The position numbers and the translations under genes were made by a program. 64,000 nucleotides of DNA from Gavia stellata (taxonomy: Eukaryota > Chordata > Aves > Gaviiformes > Gaviidae), in assembly GCF_030936135.1 (NCBI RefSeq), contig NC_082605.1, forward strand, positions 16,760,261 to 16,824,260. The letters run 5' to 3'. Numbering within the stretch: position 1 is the first letter of the stretch; the number at the start of each line of letters is the position of its first letter. Below are positions 12,801 through 27,800 of this stretch, piece by piece. A model generated the notes under the pieces. The model was not told the DNA's origin. It worked only from the letters and a program-made list of their open reading frames with translations, and searched no databases.

Positions 12801-15800
12801 TTTATAAAAATCCTGATCAAGCGCCATCCAGGTTAGTCTGAAACGCAGCTCCCTCCTAACTAGCCGAAAACCTTGCGTCAGTCTAACTCCGGTGTTATTG
12901 CCTCCCTTCATTGCACCTTCGGGTGGGGGTCTCTGACGCAGAAACATGCCCTCGTCCCTCTAGTTGCTGAAGCTGCCAGCACTGCCGGTGAATGGAGACA
13001 ACCGAATATGCCGTAATTGCGAAACTGAGGCCGGTGACTTGTTACCCTCCACCCTTCAACAGCGGCTGAGAGGCCAGCGCCTGCCTGCGAGCAGAGCGCG
13101 GATGGGGCTGCTGGACGTGTGGCTCCAACACCATACCTCACTGGGTAGGGCTTAGCTGGCAGCACTGTCCTGGAGCACCCACAAGCTGGCACAAGGCTGA
13201 CTAAAGCAAACAAATGAGTCCAAGCTAAACCATCCCAGCATCACAAAAAATGTGGGCTCAACGCACATTATTGAAGCGTACGGTAATGCACCTGGGAGTT
13301 GCTACCCTCCCAGGAGCAGACAGCAGAGGTTGGTCGTGCTGCGTGGGGAAGGGGGTTTCCCCCACTTCAATGAAGATGTTCCTGGACTTCTATTTCTACA
13401 CCACCTCTTAATAAAATGGAGGAAATAAAGGGATGGAAGAGTCACCAAAGAAATGGCACATGGTGATCTCTCGCTTGATGCTTACACCTTGTGCAATTTG
13501 TGGCAGAGATTCCTTCTGGCCCTTCATCTCCGGGATGGAGATCTGGCAAGAGCTAAGAGCGCAAATAAAACTAATTCAGATAGGCAAACAGGAGCTTTCT
13601 CCGTAACAAGCTCAGATACTGTTAGCTGTCACTTGAGGTCCTGATTGGGGTTGAATTGTGAGTGAAGCACTCTGGTTAGTTGGACCAAAATACTAGCCGT
13701 GAATGTCTGGTGGGTCTTCATACTTTCCAATCCTTCAGACTGGTCTTAGAGTTCAGAGCATCCCTGGATGTCCCCCAGAGAGCCTGGAGTGCCTGTGGGT
13801 GCTGGGACAACCTCTCAGGACAGACGGCATCTATCTGGGGGGGTGGCACTGCTGTCACTTGGGGACCTGCCTGGGTCCCCTTGTAATTCTGGGGGCCCAC
13901 GTGGGCAAAACAGAGAGAGACATCGTTAATGTTTATAACATTACTTCTCTGCAGGCAACATGCTTAATGAATCATGCCCTCGGGTGACATTAGCTGTGAC
14001 CCTGCGCTGGCACACAGATGCCCAGGTCACCCAAACGCCTCCTTCCACCACCTCTTTAAATCAAAACCCAGAGAGGAACGAAGCGATCATATGTTATATA
14101 AGCACGCCCTCTCCCTTCCACTGCTGCCTCTCATCTTCCACAAAATGATCTGCCGAGTGCTCATGTCACCTCTAAATGAGATGAGAAGTCCCCGGCGGGG
14201 GCAGGTCCTGCCATTTCAGTTTGTCCCGTGCCACGCACACCTACATGACTGTATGGATCCGAAACAGAAATTATAACCTCTGCCTTCAGATGAAGCAAAA
14301 CGAAAAATTTTGCTGTGTTTCTGGTAGGCACTCTGACACGCTGGATTCTGAGGAGACACAAACTCCTCCTAGCCGAATCCAAATCGTACCCCTCTCCTCT
14401 TGAGCACGGGCTGACGAGGGCTCAGCCAGGCATATTGCTCGGCTGCATGAAAGGAGCTCTCTTTCTCAAAGCTAAGTTACTCCAAAGACTTTCTGCTTTA
14501 TGAGAAAAAGACAAAGTCTAATTCATTGATCTTGATACACAAAACCGTCACGTCACTTCATAGAGCACACACCAACTGCTGAATTTAAGCCCTGCATATT
14601 CATAAAAATAAGTTAGCCCATAAATTAAATGTTCCCTTTAGCTATCGCTAGTGTTGATGTGCTATAAGACGCACAAGCCCTCTGATTCATGACTAACCTA
14701 CCAAAGAAGATAACATTTGCATATGATTATATTTATTAAAAAAACAACAACAAAGCCAAATGCTCCGAAACAGAAACATGATGATTTCAGACAAAAGAGC
14801 GCAGTGTGGTCCTGTCGGGACACCGGCTGCCTCACTCTCCCCAGGGGGGTCTGCATTCCCCGAAGGGCAGCGGGGCACGTGCCGGGGACGCGGGGTTCCT
14901 CGGGGCCCCAGCTCCAGCCTTCTGGCTTGTCCCCACACACAAGGTGCAGAGGGCACAGCCCAAATGCTGAACTTTGGGGCCTTACCGTGGGGCTGCAACA
15001 CATTTCAGGCACATTTCTGGAGCCCCAGGGCCAACTAAGCTGTGGCATGGGCACACTGAAGTAACTAGTATAAATGTATTTTCTCAAAACTCCTCACACC
15101 TGGCTGTAAAGAACGAGTAGACCTCATTGATGCTCCCAGGTCCATGGACCCCTAACTCCACATACCTCGCTGCTGCACACACACATTACTGATACTAGCT
15201 GGCATCCCTATGTCCATCACCCAGAGGACAATTTGCACTTAGTCTGGGGGCACAGGGCGAGGGACGGCTGTGGAGGGTGCATCCCGGAGGATGCGTGGTG
15301 GATGCCACACACCCACCAGGACATCAGTGGGAAAGGGACCAGGGCTCCCATGGAGGCACGTCGCAGCCACCGCTGCCTGCTGCACAGTGTGACCTGGCTA
15401 ACAGCAGAGGAAATGCAACCAGACGCTCTTTAGATGCTATCAGAGCCCAGTAACAGCAAGTAGATACCGTATTTGCACAGCCAGGAATTTAATCCCTCTT
15501 TCAGGTTAGTTTCCCTGTTTCCCTTCCGTCTTTCACAGCGACCCTCATTGCTAGGTGCTAGCCTGGGTAGATGAGGTGGGCCACGGGCTGGCTGGGATGC
15601 TCCTGGACAGGCATTAGAAAAGCTGAAGCATGCCACGGGGTGGGCTTCCACGGCTGCCCATGCAACACCCCAACCAGCTCGAGCAAGAAGCTTCCTCCTC
15701 CCTTACCCGCTGCCTTTTTGTTTGAATGCAAAAACATGATCAATAAGTTGCTGAAATAGCAAGTTTGTCTCTGAATACATAAATTGCAAAAATTGATATG

Positions 15801-18800
15801 AATAAATCTGCAAGTAACACACTGAGTGTGGCACATTTTATCAAAAAAAAAGCCCTGTGCTGGGTTCCTGCGCTTTCCGGGAGGTGGTGTCATTACACAT
15901 ACCCAGGAACATCTGCAAACCCCCGTCTTCTTTGGTGTGAGCTGAATGGAAGCATGACCTCCTGTTCCTTGCCATGAACCCTGAGTTCACACTCATATTT
16001 TACATGTTACAGGAAGCCACAGCTCACCCCAGGGGTGCTGCAAACAGAATCTCGTAAGCCAGATGCAACACTGCTTCTTAAGGCACCTGAAGGAGCTGTA
16101 TTCTTCATTCAAAAGCTTACATACTAGTAGCTTAAGGTCACTTCAGCTTTTGTAAAGAGTGGGACAAAACCAGGAATGCTTATAGGGCTGGGCTGTCAGC
16201 AGGGTAGCAGAGGGATTACAAGGAACCTGTGACTCTGCCTCTTTCTGCCTTTACTGGTAGTTTTTTTGTGTGTGAACAAGTGCCATACAACAGATTGAGG
16301 CTGGTATAAAGGCCTGGGACTGTGCAAGAGCACCCCGCTGAGCCTCAGCTGTGCTTGCAATTAGCAATAGGCATGAAATGATTATTGTTGTGGTGGCTGA
16401 TGGCAATGTGAAGTGACAAGTTTTATGGGGGAAGTTGTAGTAGGGATGTTCAGCAAGTTTCTGCAAACCATTAATCGAAGGCTGCAGCACAGTTTAGTCA
16501 AAGCTATTTTATGTCATTCCAAAGGTCTCAGAAGGATGCTGAAAGAATATTTTTCTGCTCTCAGTGGCTTGGAATGGAGTTTTTCTAGGTCAGGGATTCT
16601 TTACTGCCCTATTTAGTGTCAAAAATACCCATTTGCCTCAAATTAGCAGAAAGCTTGTAGTTAAGGGCTAGAGATTAGGCATACAAAATTACTCAGCAGG
16701 TGACTGCTGGGTGGATTTGGGGGTTGAGAAGTCTTTAAAACTGACTACAAGACATTATATACTTCTGACAAAAGAACATAGTAATCCTACCTGCTTGCTT
16801 TAACCACTGTTGTTTGTCTATTATTATGTGCTTTAATGCTCATAAGAGCAAAACTACTGGTGATACTACTCAATTACCATAGTAACTCTCCCCTATGACC
16901 TCTCATTTCAGTACTCGCTTTCCAACCAGAACCAATCCAAGCAGGGCAAATCCATTTAAAACTGTGACACACACTGCACAAGGAGGCTCCAAACGCCGGC
17001 TGGCTCCCTCTCTTTGTCCTGGACACGGATTTGTTTTGAAATGCTGACAGGCAGCTTTGAAATGAACCCTTGAATTCAAGGTGTTTCAAAGGTGAGGGAC
17101 TGGATGCCGGGCAGCTGCCTCTGCAGCATCCCTGAGCCGGCCAGCATGGAGTGAGGGAACCACAGAGGTGGGAAGAGAGAGAAGAACGTGCTGACTACAA
17201 GTCTTATTTCCCAGAGGAAAACTGAACCTGCTCTCAGGCAACAGCCCTCTCTCAAAGAGACTCGATCAGCCAGGAAAAAAAAATAATTAAAAAATTACCG
17301 ACTCTTTGTATCTGGTGTTTGCATCCCCATCCGATGGGCCAGAAGCTCAGCTGGTGGAAAGCACAGCGGGGCTGTGCTGATTTACAACTGCTGACAGTAT
17401 GTGACAGCCGACAGAGCCGTGTCCGTCCCCATCCTGGGCAGCTCTGAGATCAAATTCGGTATTCGGCGTTGTCACACGCATTCACGGCAGCCACCTCCCC
17501 TTGGCAGGTGTCGTCTCCGCAGGCAAGGTAGGGATGCAGCCACAGCAGCTCAGGACCGTGCTTCCCAGGGACCAGCTCCGCGCACACAGCTGCTGGCGTC
17601 GTGCGAAGACTTGCTCGGTGAATGGGAGCAGGAGCTCTTCTGGTGACGTCTGCCTGCCTGAGGGACCAGCGCGTGCTCCTGCATCTGCTCATGGCGCGCC
17701 CTGTACACACACGCAGCCAGGTTGGTACACAAGATGCTGTCTGCTGGCCTGCAACCCAAAGCCCAGGCTGCTTGATGGCAGTCATGGAATGACCACTCTT
17801 GTCCCTCTGGTCTTCTGCGACCACCAAGACGTTCCACTCCACTGTCTCTCAATGTTTCTTTTGCTGTTGATCCCAGGCAGTCATTGCAATTATGAAAACT
17901 TGGTAAAGACAGTAAGCATGAAGTGTAGAGCCTCATGGCCAATGCAGTTTCCTACTCTTTTCTTTAAAAAAAAAAAAAAGAGACATTCCCAGCAAGCCTG
18001 AACATATACGGTAGCATACGCAACCCCAGCTTGAGAGCCTCCTCCGAAGCCCAGCTCAGCCGGGGTGCTGGGTGTGGATGAAAGCGGTGGTGGGACAAAG
18101 TGTGCCTCCTGCCCTGCTCCCAGCCAGCGCTAGCAAGGTCTTGGCCGGGCTGCCAGAGCTGAGCCCTGGCTATTTCTCAGGCTGTGTTTTGGAAATCCGG
18201 GCTTTGTTTGCTGCAGAAGGTGACGTGCCATCCCCCAGGCTGACCCACAACTGGGAAGGTGGGGAAAGAGTGGGGACAGGGCCTTCGTGACACAAGTCTG
18301 TCTGAAATTCTTGAGCTAAAAGATACATGGTGGTGGCCCTGGAGGAGGACGTGGCACAGCCGAGGTGGGCGAAGAGCTGCGGTCCCTCAGGCACACATGT
18401 CGCTCTGGTCCCCGGTGTTGATGAGGAGATGGGGAGAGACCTGCCACACAATGAAGAAGGAAGAGACACATCTCTCCCCTGCAAGCATACATCTTCTGGA
18501 TGGCGAGCGGAGATCTGCCCACGCAGCAATCCCCATCCCATGCATTCATCAACTTTTCTTCCCACTACTCAACAAAAAGCATCCTCAGCGCCGGGTATCA
18601 CTCCACAGTGCCCTGCTTAGGGGCTCCCCCTCCCCTGCCATTCACGGGGGGACCAAAAGCACCATCGAAAGGCAGATCAGCATTTTGAGCTACAAAAGCT
18701 CCTCCAGCGCAGAGGGCCAAACCTGCAGCGGGGTCAGGGGCCCAGCCCCACAGGCAAAGAGCATCTGTCTCGGTCGTGTCCTGCCCACGGGTGGCATCAA

Positions 18801-21800
18801 TAATAAACCAGCGACTCTCGATTTACACCTGCCGAGGATTTGGCCCGTTCCCCCAAGCCTTGCGGGGGCCAGAGCTCAGGGGATCACGTATTGCACCTCT
18901 GAGCACGCCTGGAAGCAGTGAAATTGGTGTGACATTGCCCACGTTACAGAAATGAAGTTTAGCGTCTGTGGATCTAAGAGCACACAGCTAACCAGAAAAT
19001 AAGCAATGAGTTAATATCGCAGGCATTGATCAGCTAGTCTTACAATTAATGCTTCCAATAAAAAAAAAAAGCTCCCCCTTTTTATTCAACAGAATAAGAA
19101 ATTAAACACTTGTGGGCTCATTCTAAAGAATGAATGAAATTGAATAAGCTACCTAGCACTTGAGATTCCCAGCGAGTGCTTGAATAGAGCAAACCTCCTG
19201 AGTTGAATGGATTGCCTTTTGGGACCAATTTGTCTCTTTTCACTCTTTATTCCTCCTTTTTTGCTGACAGATGTACAAAGGCGGAACTGCGCTGTGCAGC
19301 TTAGCTACATGCACCCACAGCAGCTGTCACTTTTGTCGAGCAAGTTAATCAAGCAAATGCCACCATATCCCACTTTCTATAAGGAACAACATGTTATAGA
19401 CAGTAGTCTTGGGAGACGGGGAGGGAGGGAGAGAGACTTTATTTTAACTTTGAGTAGCTGGTATTTTTTTTTTCCCCCTCTGTGTGTAAAAAAAAAAGAA
19501 GGAAAAAAAAAAGCAGCCGAACCCAGTAGCACAAACTGACACTTTTGTTTTCCCATAGAACAAATATTTAATATGATTTTAACTCTAATTTGTACTAGAG
19601 GGAAAGCTGTCCAGTTTTAATTAAATTTAATGGACTTAGGAGAACACGGTTAAAAAAGAAATGGAAGCTTTTTGTTTGCGTTAACGCTTGTTGATAATAA
19701 TATATTGATTGTCAATTGCTAAGCCCAAAAGATTAGTGTAGTAAATACTATTATCTGAATGCCACAAGTGAAGTGCTAGCTTCCCGTCCCTGCTTTTCCC
19801 TTTGTGAGGCAGTTTGAATCACTGGTTGTTATTTATACATTTTCTTTGATAAAACCAACTTGTGTGGCTGATTTTTTTTTAAACCCTGCCTCATTAAGTG
19901 CATAATAGCATTTACGTGTGGGGCTTTCTGCTTTTTAGCCTTTCAAGCTTAAGCTTATATTCCTCTCTCACAACCATGTTTCAAAACTTGGGATGTTCAC
20001 AAACAATTGGATAAATACCAATATTGTATATATCAGATGCTCTCTTGCTATTGCCAAAGACTAGAAAATAACAGAACATTATCCGCAAAGAGTAAATAAA
20101 CAGTTATCGTCCTGCTACGCTGCCGCACGCCACATAATAACACTGTCCGATCATTAGGTAGCTTTTCTATGGCACATAATTCTTTAAGTGTGCATACTCT
20201 CGTTAGGTATGCAAAAGTCGGCATCAAAAGTAGGTCTTTCGGTGTAGCTCTATGGAGCACACAACAGCAAAGCACCGAGAGGGCTACAGGCAGCCCTGCG
20301 TTTGCTATTAGAAAGGTAATTCCCCCCAGATTCACACACTTTGGAAAATACCTTCTCTTTCAGAAAATAAATCTAAGTTTTGGTAACAGATTGCAGTGTG
20401 CTAATTTAACTTCTCTGCAGGGTCATCGGCTTGGTACGTTCAGAAACAGAGCGCACGGATCGCAAGTGTTTGGGATATGTGAACTCTTTGCCAAACTCTG
20501 GACCCTACGCTTGCACCTCGCCTGTACGAGCAAATCCTCCATCAGCCGTGCCTGGCAGGGCTCTGCCTACGCCTGGGCAAGCGGTCCTCACAGAGGCAAC
20601 ATGACCCTCATTTTCTGAATTCAACCTCTCTATTAAACGCTACATTAAATTCTAGAGATCTAGTAAAGTGCCAACAATTTAATAAAAATCCCCTGAAACC
20701 CCAGGGTCTTTTTTTTTTTTTTTTTCTTTTCTTAGATTTTATTACTTTATTCTGTAAAAGCCTCATGAATCTGTCTGGAGTCTCCCAGGTCACACTTGCA
20801 CTGAGCTATTACTGAAAGAAGTAGCTGCACTGCTTTTTCCTGGGATTTTTTGTATCGCTATAATGCTATCACTGCAAGTACATGCAGTGTATTCAACATC
20901 CATCCCAGTGCTGTGATTTCTGGATGCCTTTTACTCTATTTTATATTCCTTAACTATGAAATTTCATTCACATTGACAACGCAACTATATGAAGAAGTTA
21001 CAAAGTCAAAGGGGCTAGATATTAAAATAATTTGTATTATTATTTAATAAAGTCACAGTCCCAGCGTTGCTTAATAGGGTTAAGCTGCTAGCCAGAGCGA
21101 CTCATCATCTGTCTAGGATGCAAATGGCATCACCGAATTACATTATCTTCTTTTCCCCCCCTTCTCTTCTCAAAAATAAACCACAAAAAAACTTTGAATC
21201 GCGTAAGAGCTCTGCCTTCAAACAGGGAAGAGAATTCAGAATGAAAGCCGAAACGCAGACCCAAGCGCATTGAAGTGCCGCACGCTTTTTGCAGTACATA
21301 TGGTACCTGAGATCACCCACTGTTTGGGGATCTCAGCAACAGGGTGCGCTCAGGCTGGTGCTTCACCCTTAATTGGCTTGAAGTTGGACCCGACGGGGCT
21401 CGGCAGGTCGGTGCCACGGGTGTTAATGGGAGGGAGGCGCGGGGCTCCTGGCTCCAGGCGGCTCCGACTCCTTGCGGGTGCGTTTTCAGTGTGTGCTGCT
21501 GGGATTGCACAATTCCCCGCTCGCCAAAGGGGGACAAATCATCTTGCATGCTCCTCGCTGCAAATTTCTCTCCGCTCTTAACCCAAAATTACTTTATTCC
21601 TTTTGGGGAATAAAGGAGGTTCGACATCTTTCGTGGCAGTGGGGCCAAGGTCCCCAGCAAATAAACATGCCCAAGAAGATCATCTCTAACACGCTCTGCT
21701 TTCAGTGCTGCGCAAAAACACTGAACACCTACATGTGTTTTGTGCAGCTGCAACTCCACACGCCGCGGTGCGTGCAGGTTTGTGGCCACACTCAGTGGCT

Positions 21801-24800
21801 TTGCAGGCAATCCACGTGCTCTCACCACGCAAGCAAAGGTTTCCCACGGCAGGTACACAGCCAGAAAGGGACCTGCAGACAGTACTGCTCCTTCCCTGGA
21901 GGAGGAACAGCTCTGCTGCTGGGCATATGATGTCTTGCACTTATTCAGGTGTTCCCAAGCTGTACGTCAGGGTGGTCTACTCTGCCAGCCAGACGCCGAA
22001 GTCCCTGCCTAGCCAAAAGCCACATACTCACCCCTGGCAGAGGTGATGGGCCACAGACAGAACATGCCAATGACTCCCTGAGCTTTCTCCCCTGGGGAGG
22101 ATCTCACTGAAAGAGCTACTGCAATGTTGGCTCACCTTCTCCTACAGCACGCCGGGGTCTGCTGTGAGCCAACACCTACACCAGCCTGCGTGCTGCCCAT
22201 CTCCAAATAAAGCCCAGCCACGTGCTGCTACACTTGCTCTGAGGAGGGTGAACCCCTCAAGCTGCGTGCTGGTCAGGCTGGATGGAGGGAGCAGGCAGAG
22301 AAAACGGCGAGGGAGACCTGCGTGGAAACAGCTGTTTATCTACGGCAGGGCGCAGGGGGGATGTGGTAGCCGATGCTCACGGTGATCCGGGAAGGAAGCC
22401 CACTGACATCGGTCCTGGCAGCACCTCTAACTTCTCTCTCATTCACAACGTCCTCAAACCAGGGACACCCCACGTTCAAACCTGCAGGTTTGCAGACTGA
22501 CAGCCTCAACCTTGGGCACTGAGTTACACATCTGCAGAAAACGCTGCCTTTCAGGTAATAGGTAAAGTCTGCCCTGGCTACGTGCATCCCGGAGCTAGAA
22601 GACCCTGCCTATACAGGGTGTGCTGGGATGCAGCATCCCATGTACCTGCACACAGAGGACTAAGCTCTTAATGCACCTCTGGGTACACCGTCAGGTCGGC
22701 TCTGGGTGCTGGGCCCTCTCTCCCTTCACTGTAGATACAGCTCAGCAAAGTGCACAGTGCTTGCTGGGAACCGTCAAATAAAATCCAAAAAAACCTGCTG
22801 CTTTGCAGGATTTTGCAGACCTTGGTTTTCCTAAACGAACGAGCTTCTGCATAAAAAAGTATAAAGGTGCATGCACACACACAGAACCACTTCTGTATGG
22901 ATGCTTGTTCTCAAATACTTTTTTTAACCTATAAAATATTCTCTGCTTATTTCCATTTTTCAAAAAAGAAATGAAGTTGACATGTTAAAATCTGAGTTTC
23001 TATATAAAGCAGCTTAGTAAAACACAATATCCACACAGTGTGTTGCTTTTTTCTGTCCCAGTTCTAGGGCTCTGTTAGTGCAAGGCAGTGACGGTATAAC
23101 TGGATGCAAAGTTGCTCAATAAGATGCAATACAGTAATGCATGCTACGGAATACCTTAATTATACTTGTTATCAGATTGAATTGAAAGCTGTCACAAAGT
23201 GGGACTTGATAGCCTTTAGCTGGCTCTTTTATAGCCTGCAAATTCAAAAAAAGTAGCTAGAGGCTGCCAGGGTATCCTGGTCCTGAGCATGGGAGGGAGC
23301 AGATCCCCTGGTATCATTCCTGGGGTTACAGACTGGAGAAAACGCACTCCCTGCCTGAGTCCGGCTAAGCATTTTTGAATGCTGATATCATACATCCAGG
23401 GCGAGGTTTAAAGGAGCACCGGGAAAGGAAAGAGCCGCAGATCAAGAGAAACGAAGTGACCTGGGACGGCTAATCTCGCATGCACCGCTGGCTGGCGCGG
23501 GCAACGGCAGTGATTGTGTGGGGCTGGATTGCAGGGGGAGAAAAGGAAAAGAGGGATTGAAGGCGCTGCTGGAAATCAGACAATTTGTCATTGTCCGTGC
23601 AGGGGCCGTTGGCTCACCCCTGCGCACCGTGAGTTTCTTTGGGCAAAAGCCCTTTGCGCAGCCCAGAGGGAGGGAGCAAAGCTGCCGGCAATGGGGGGCT
23701 CAGCCCCGCGGCAGCCGTGCCCCGGCAGGCTGGGGGGTCAGCCCCACACATCTGCGTGCACCGGGACGCCCCGGCCCTTCCCACGCTCCTTGCACCCCCA
23801 GACTCAGCTGGCACCCGCGTGGGTTGGGGTTCACGGGGAAAGCCAGCACTTCAGGCTCTCCTTCCTGATGACCCACAAGACTGGAGCTTCAATTAGCTAA
23901 GGCCTCTTAAATGAAGCTGGAAGGCAGGTTCAGCTCAGAGCGATGCGACTCGTACACAGTTATAAACGTGCACAGGCAGCTCCCGGTCCGGGAGCAGAGA
24001 GGCTGCTCGGAAAAAGGCTCTCTCTGGATCGATGACGCCTTGCTGCCCGCAATACAGCACCTCTTCCCCAAAACCTACCTCGGCTATTCATGTCTACCAG
24101 GAAATAAATGATCTTTCACTCGGTGCCTGCCCTACACCAAACATCTCCGATGCTCAAAAGCACTGTGTGGATGATGTTAGCAAGCCTATGCTGACCTTAA
24201 CGTAACGGAGCAATCAGTCTGCCTTCTTAGAATGATTAATGGAAAATCTCCTCTGGAAAAGAAATCAAATTAACTGTCTTCAACCAAATGTCTACTGGAA
24301 CACGAAAAGCTGTTCCGATAAAGACATTTAGGAGGGGAAAAAAACCTCTCACGAGCATGTAAAATCCAGTGACAGATCTAGGGCTTATTTTATTAAGACT
24401 CTCCCTAAAATAAATTAAATGGAGCCTACTTAAACGAGCACTTCAGGAAAGAAACCTTGCTAAGGGGAACGCAGGAGAGGTGGGAGGCCACACGCAAGTG
24501 CATGCTTGCTGCCGCATGAAGCTCACGTATGGGAGTATAAAAGGACGAGGGATGGCTCCAACGAGCGATGTCCGTGCTAAGCTCCTCTCCCTGCTCCCGT
24601 GTGGCTCCGAGAGGGCACGTGGGAAGAAAAAGAGGCTGCAGAAGGACGGTGCACGCTGTGCCCCCGAAGACAAAGAGAATTTGTCCATTCCTAGAAGATA
24701 TATGGACAACTGCCATCAAAATTTTATTTTTTTTCCCAGCAAAGGCCTCTGCAGTGGGACTGACTCCAGGTCCGGGTCCGAGCCAGCCAAGGGCTGCCGC

Positions 24801-27800
24801 AGCCTCTGCAGCGAAAGCTGCGCTGCTCCGGCTCTTCCAAAGATGCACGGGGAGAAAAAAAGCAAGCTGCACTTCCTCAAGACCAATCTGCCTAATTGTC
24901 TTCATTTCACAACTCACTCGGGAAGGGGGGAGAAGGGAAAAAAAAAAAAAGCAAAAAACAACGCAGAAGAAATAGCTCAGTGGAGGCCATATCAGGATGG
25001 GAGTGGGAGAGAGTTAGTGCCCTAATGAGCAGTCTAGCTGCGTAGGAGGGAAACAGGTTGTTGTCTGTCTAAGAGAAAGCGGTGAGTGCGGCTGCGAGCA
25101 GATATTAGATGGGAGCCCGGCACGCAGTCTGATATCCGTTCTTCCCCTGATCCTGCAACCCGTCCTCCTGTGAGTAATTCTAACTCACAGTGAGTAGCTC
25201 CATTGACTCACGACCAGGCTTTTGCGTTCGAGGAGGGGAAGGAGAAGGGAGGGTGAGAAGGGCTCTCTTTTGGCATTTGATTGTGCCATGCAAGGCTTAC
25301 ACTCTAGCAAGGAATGCCATGATCCTGCAAGCACGCCTCGAAGGAGCTGCCAAAATTCAACCCCGCTGAAGGCAAAAGCTTTGATTTTAAGAATAAGCTA
25401 ATGCCTAAGTGTCTGCAGGGGACTTGCTGAATTAACTGATCTAGCTGTCGATCCGTGTTTTGTAATTTTTCCGTATACTCAGGTGTGATATCAGGCTCCA
25501 AATCAGTACGTACTGAAACATATGCTGAGCTGCCTGGGGATCCTCCAGTAAACCAGTGAGAAGTGCTCGGTCAGGTTCCTGGAAATTTGTAGGATTTTGC
25601 TGAAGTTTGAGACTCGCATAGTGCCCTGCATCCTTATTACTCAATATCTCTGATATTCTGAAGTCAGTTAGCAGCGAGGGCAGCCACCTTGGGAAATACG
25701 AGGACAGTCCTGAGCCGTGTCCTCAGGCCTGGCATTCCTGCTGGGCTCCTGGAAAAGGAAATGAAAATCCACCAGCTGCAACATCAGCCTTGGGATATCA
25801 CTGGGATATTCCCAAAAACCCAACTGAGCTGAGCCTGAGGGATGGGACCGGGCGCTAGAGCCCCAGCCGAGGGCTTGTGCCTCTCCGAGGGCGGTGGGAA
25901 GGAGACGCTGGCTCCTCTAACGTTTGAGCCACGGCTTCTCCTTTGCTGCTGGGAGAGGACCTGGAGTGACTCTCCCTCTGCACCAAGGACAGCACAGGGC
26001 AGAGCAAACCCCCGGTCTCACCCATCGCCCTCCCCGCTACGCCCGCCCAGACCCCGCTGATCCCACCCCAACATCGAGATAAAAAAACCGCCTCTGTCTC
26101 GCAGAGATGAACGGGCTCGCCTTCTCGTTTCAGGAGAAAATACTCCGTCTGCTATCCCGGCTGTGACACAGACCTTCGAGGAAGCCGAATGTACACAGTG
26201 ACAGTGAAGTGGTAAAACTGCCTTCCGCAAAAAGCACCGTGACTACCGCCGCCTCAGCGGGCCGTATCGCTGCGTGATTAAGTTCTTACCAGACTTTTTG
26301 GTAAAGGCAACCTTCCTGATCTGATAACTGCCAAGGACAAGCCAAATACGCAGGGTCAATCTATGCACATTTAATCCCCAGAAGGCAGATTAAGTGTATA
26401 ATTGACCCATATAATCCATGTATCATCTCCAGTGAAATGTTTTCTATGTCCGGTTTAGGCAGACATGAGGCCCATAAGAAAGCGATCAGAGGCACAGTAT
26501 TACCATTGCAGTGGATTTCATCAAAGTTAGAGATGGCTTTTTAATCACTGATCTCAGAGACTGCTAGATTTAAGCAGATGAACTAGCACTAAGCACATCT
26601 GTTTTAATCCTTATCTTCTACTCAGGCTGCTGTCTTCAAGGAGTACAAGGAGGAAAAAAAGAAATTAATTTTTTTTTTAGATCCTTGCAATCTTAGGAGC
26701 TTCTCTTGGTGTTTTGATCTCTCATATCAAAAGCATGTTTTTGTTTTTTTGGGTAAGATATTGAATTAATCATCAGAGAGAAAAATGCCATCTGCGCTAT
26801 TTAGGGACTGCATCAGGATGCTGGAATTCGCAGGATCTCGGGGAGCTGACTCGACGTTCAGTAGCCTTTTGTGTACGTGCTACTCGCCTGTGGCTGGGGA
26901 GGAAATATTCTCGCTATGTTTTACATTAGTGTTTACCAATTTATGAGGAAGAAAGGTTGGCATTCGCGCTATCTACTAGTCAATCATAGACTTTCTGGAT
27001 CACATATTTTCTGATGGGTTGAAACCTATACTGTGAGTATCTAAGGTTGTGTGTAAAGATATACACACATACACACCCACGTATAAATAACTTCCACCAA
27101 AGGGCACAACCCTTACAAGTAAAACTCCCACTGCCTTCAGACAAAATTACGGATGTATAGACTCTGATCCTACGAAATTCTGAGTGTCCCGAGCCAAAGG
27201 GGACCTGAATTTTGCAGGATTGGTCTGAAGACTTGAGATCACTCTGAAGATATTTTCCCATGTTCAAGACACACCTGCCTGCCTCTGCCACATTGTTCCT
27301 ACAAACAGTCACCTTCTGCATGTCAACTCTGCCCCCTTGCCAGGGAAAAAGCGATAAAATTTTACTTTCTATCAGGCACTGCACCAAGTTTGTGATCCTT
27401 CTACGTTGCGTGCAAAGTATCAGAGCGGTTTAAATCCCAAAGCACCCAGCCATGCACAGGAACGCAGGGAGCGGATGCTGCGATGCTATTCTGAAACTCT
27501 TCTGTTACCACTGCTCTCTACCAACAGGCCTTATTACAGTGTTTTAGCTTTAAATGTTACCAAATTAGTGAGCCAGGCCAAGTAAATAAGTCATGTTACT
27601 CTGCGGTAAACAGCACTGCCAAAAAGCTAGTTAGGTTTTGGTTACCAGCAGAACTCCACGATCAATCTGTTCCTTCAATAATCCCAAGGATACACATTTT
27701 TAAAATTAAGATGACTCTATTTCAGGGGAGGAACACCCCCCTCCCCGACTAATTTGCAGAATTAAGAGGATTAACACACAGACCACACAGAAATATTACA

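Noticed and set aside
18259..18921. 220-residue open frame on the plus strand in the 19 kb intron
   Set aside because: No recognisable domain or splice context, low-complexity composition, and it overlaps other equally open frames.
20700..20730. Poly-T run as the tail of a reverse-orientation retroelement
   Set aside because: No target-site duplication, no SINE or processed gene body next to it.
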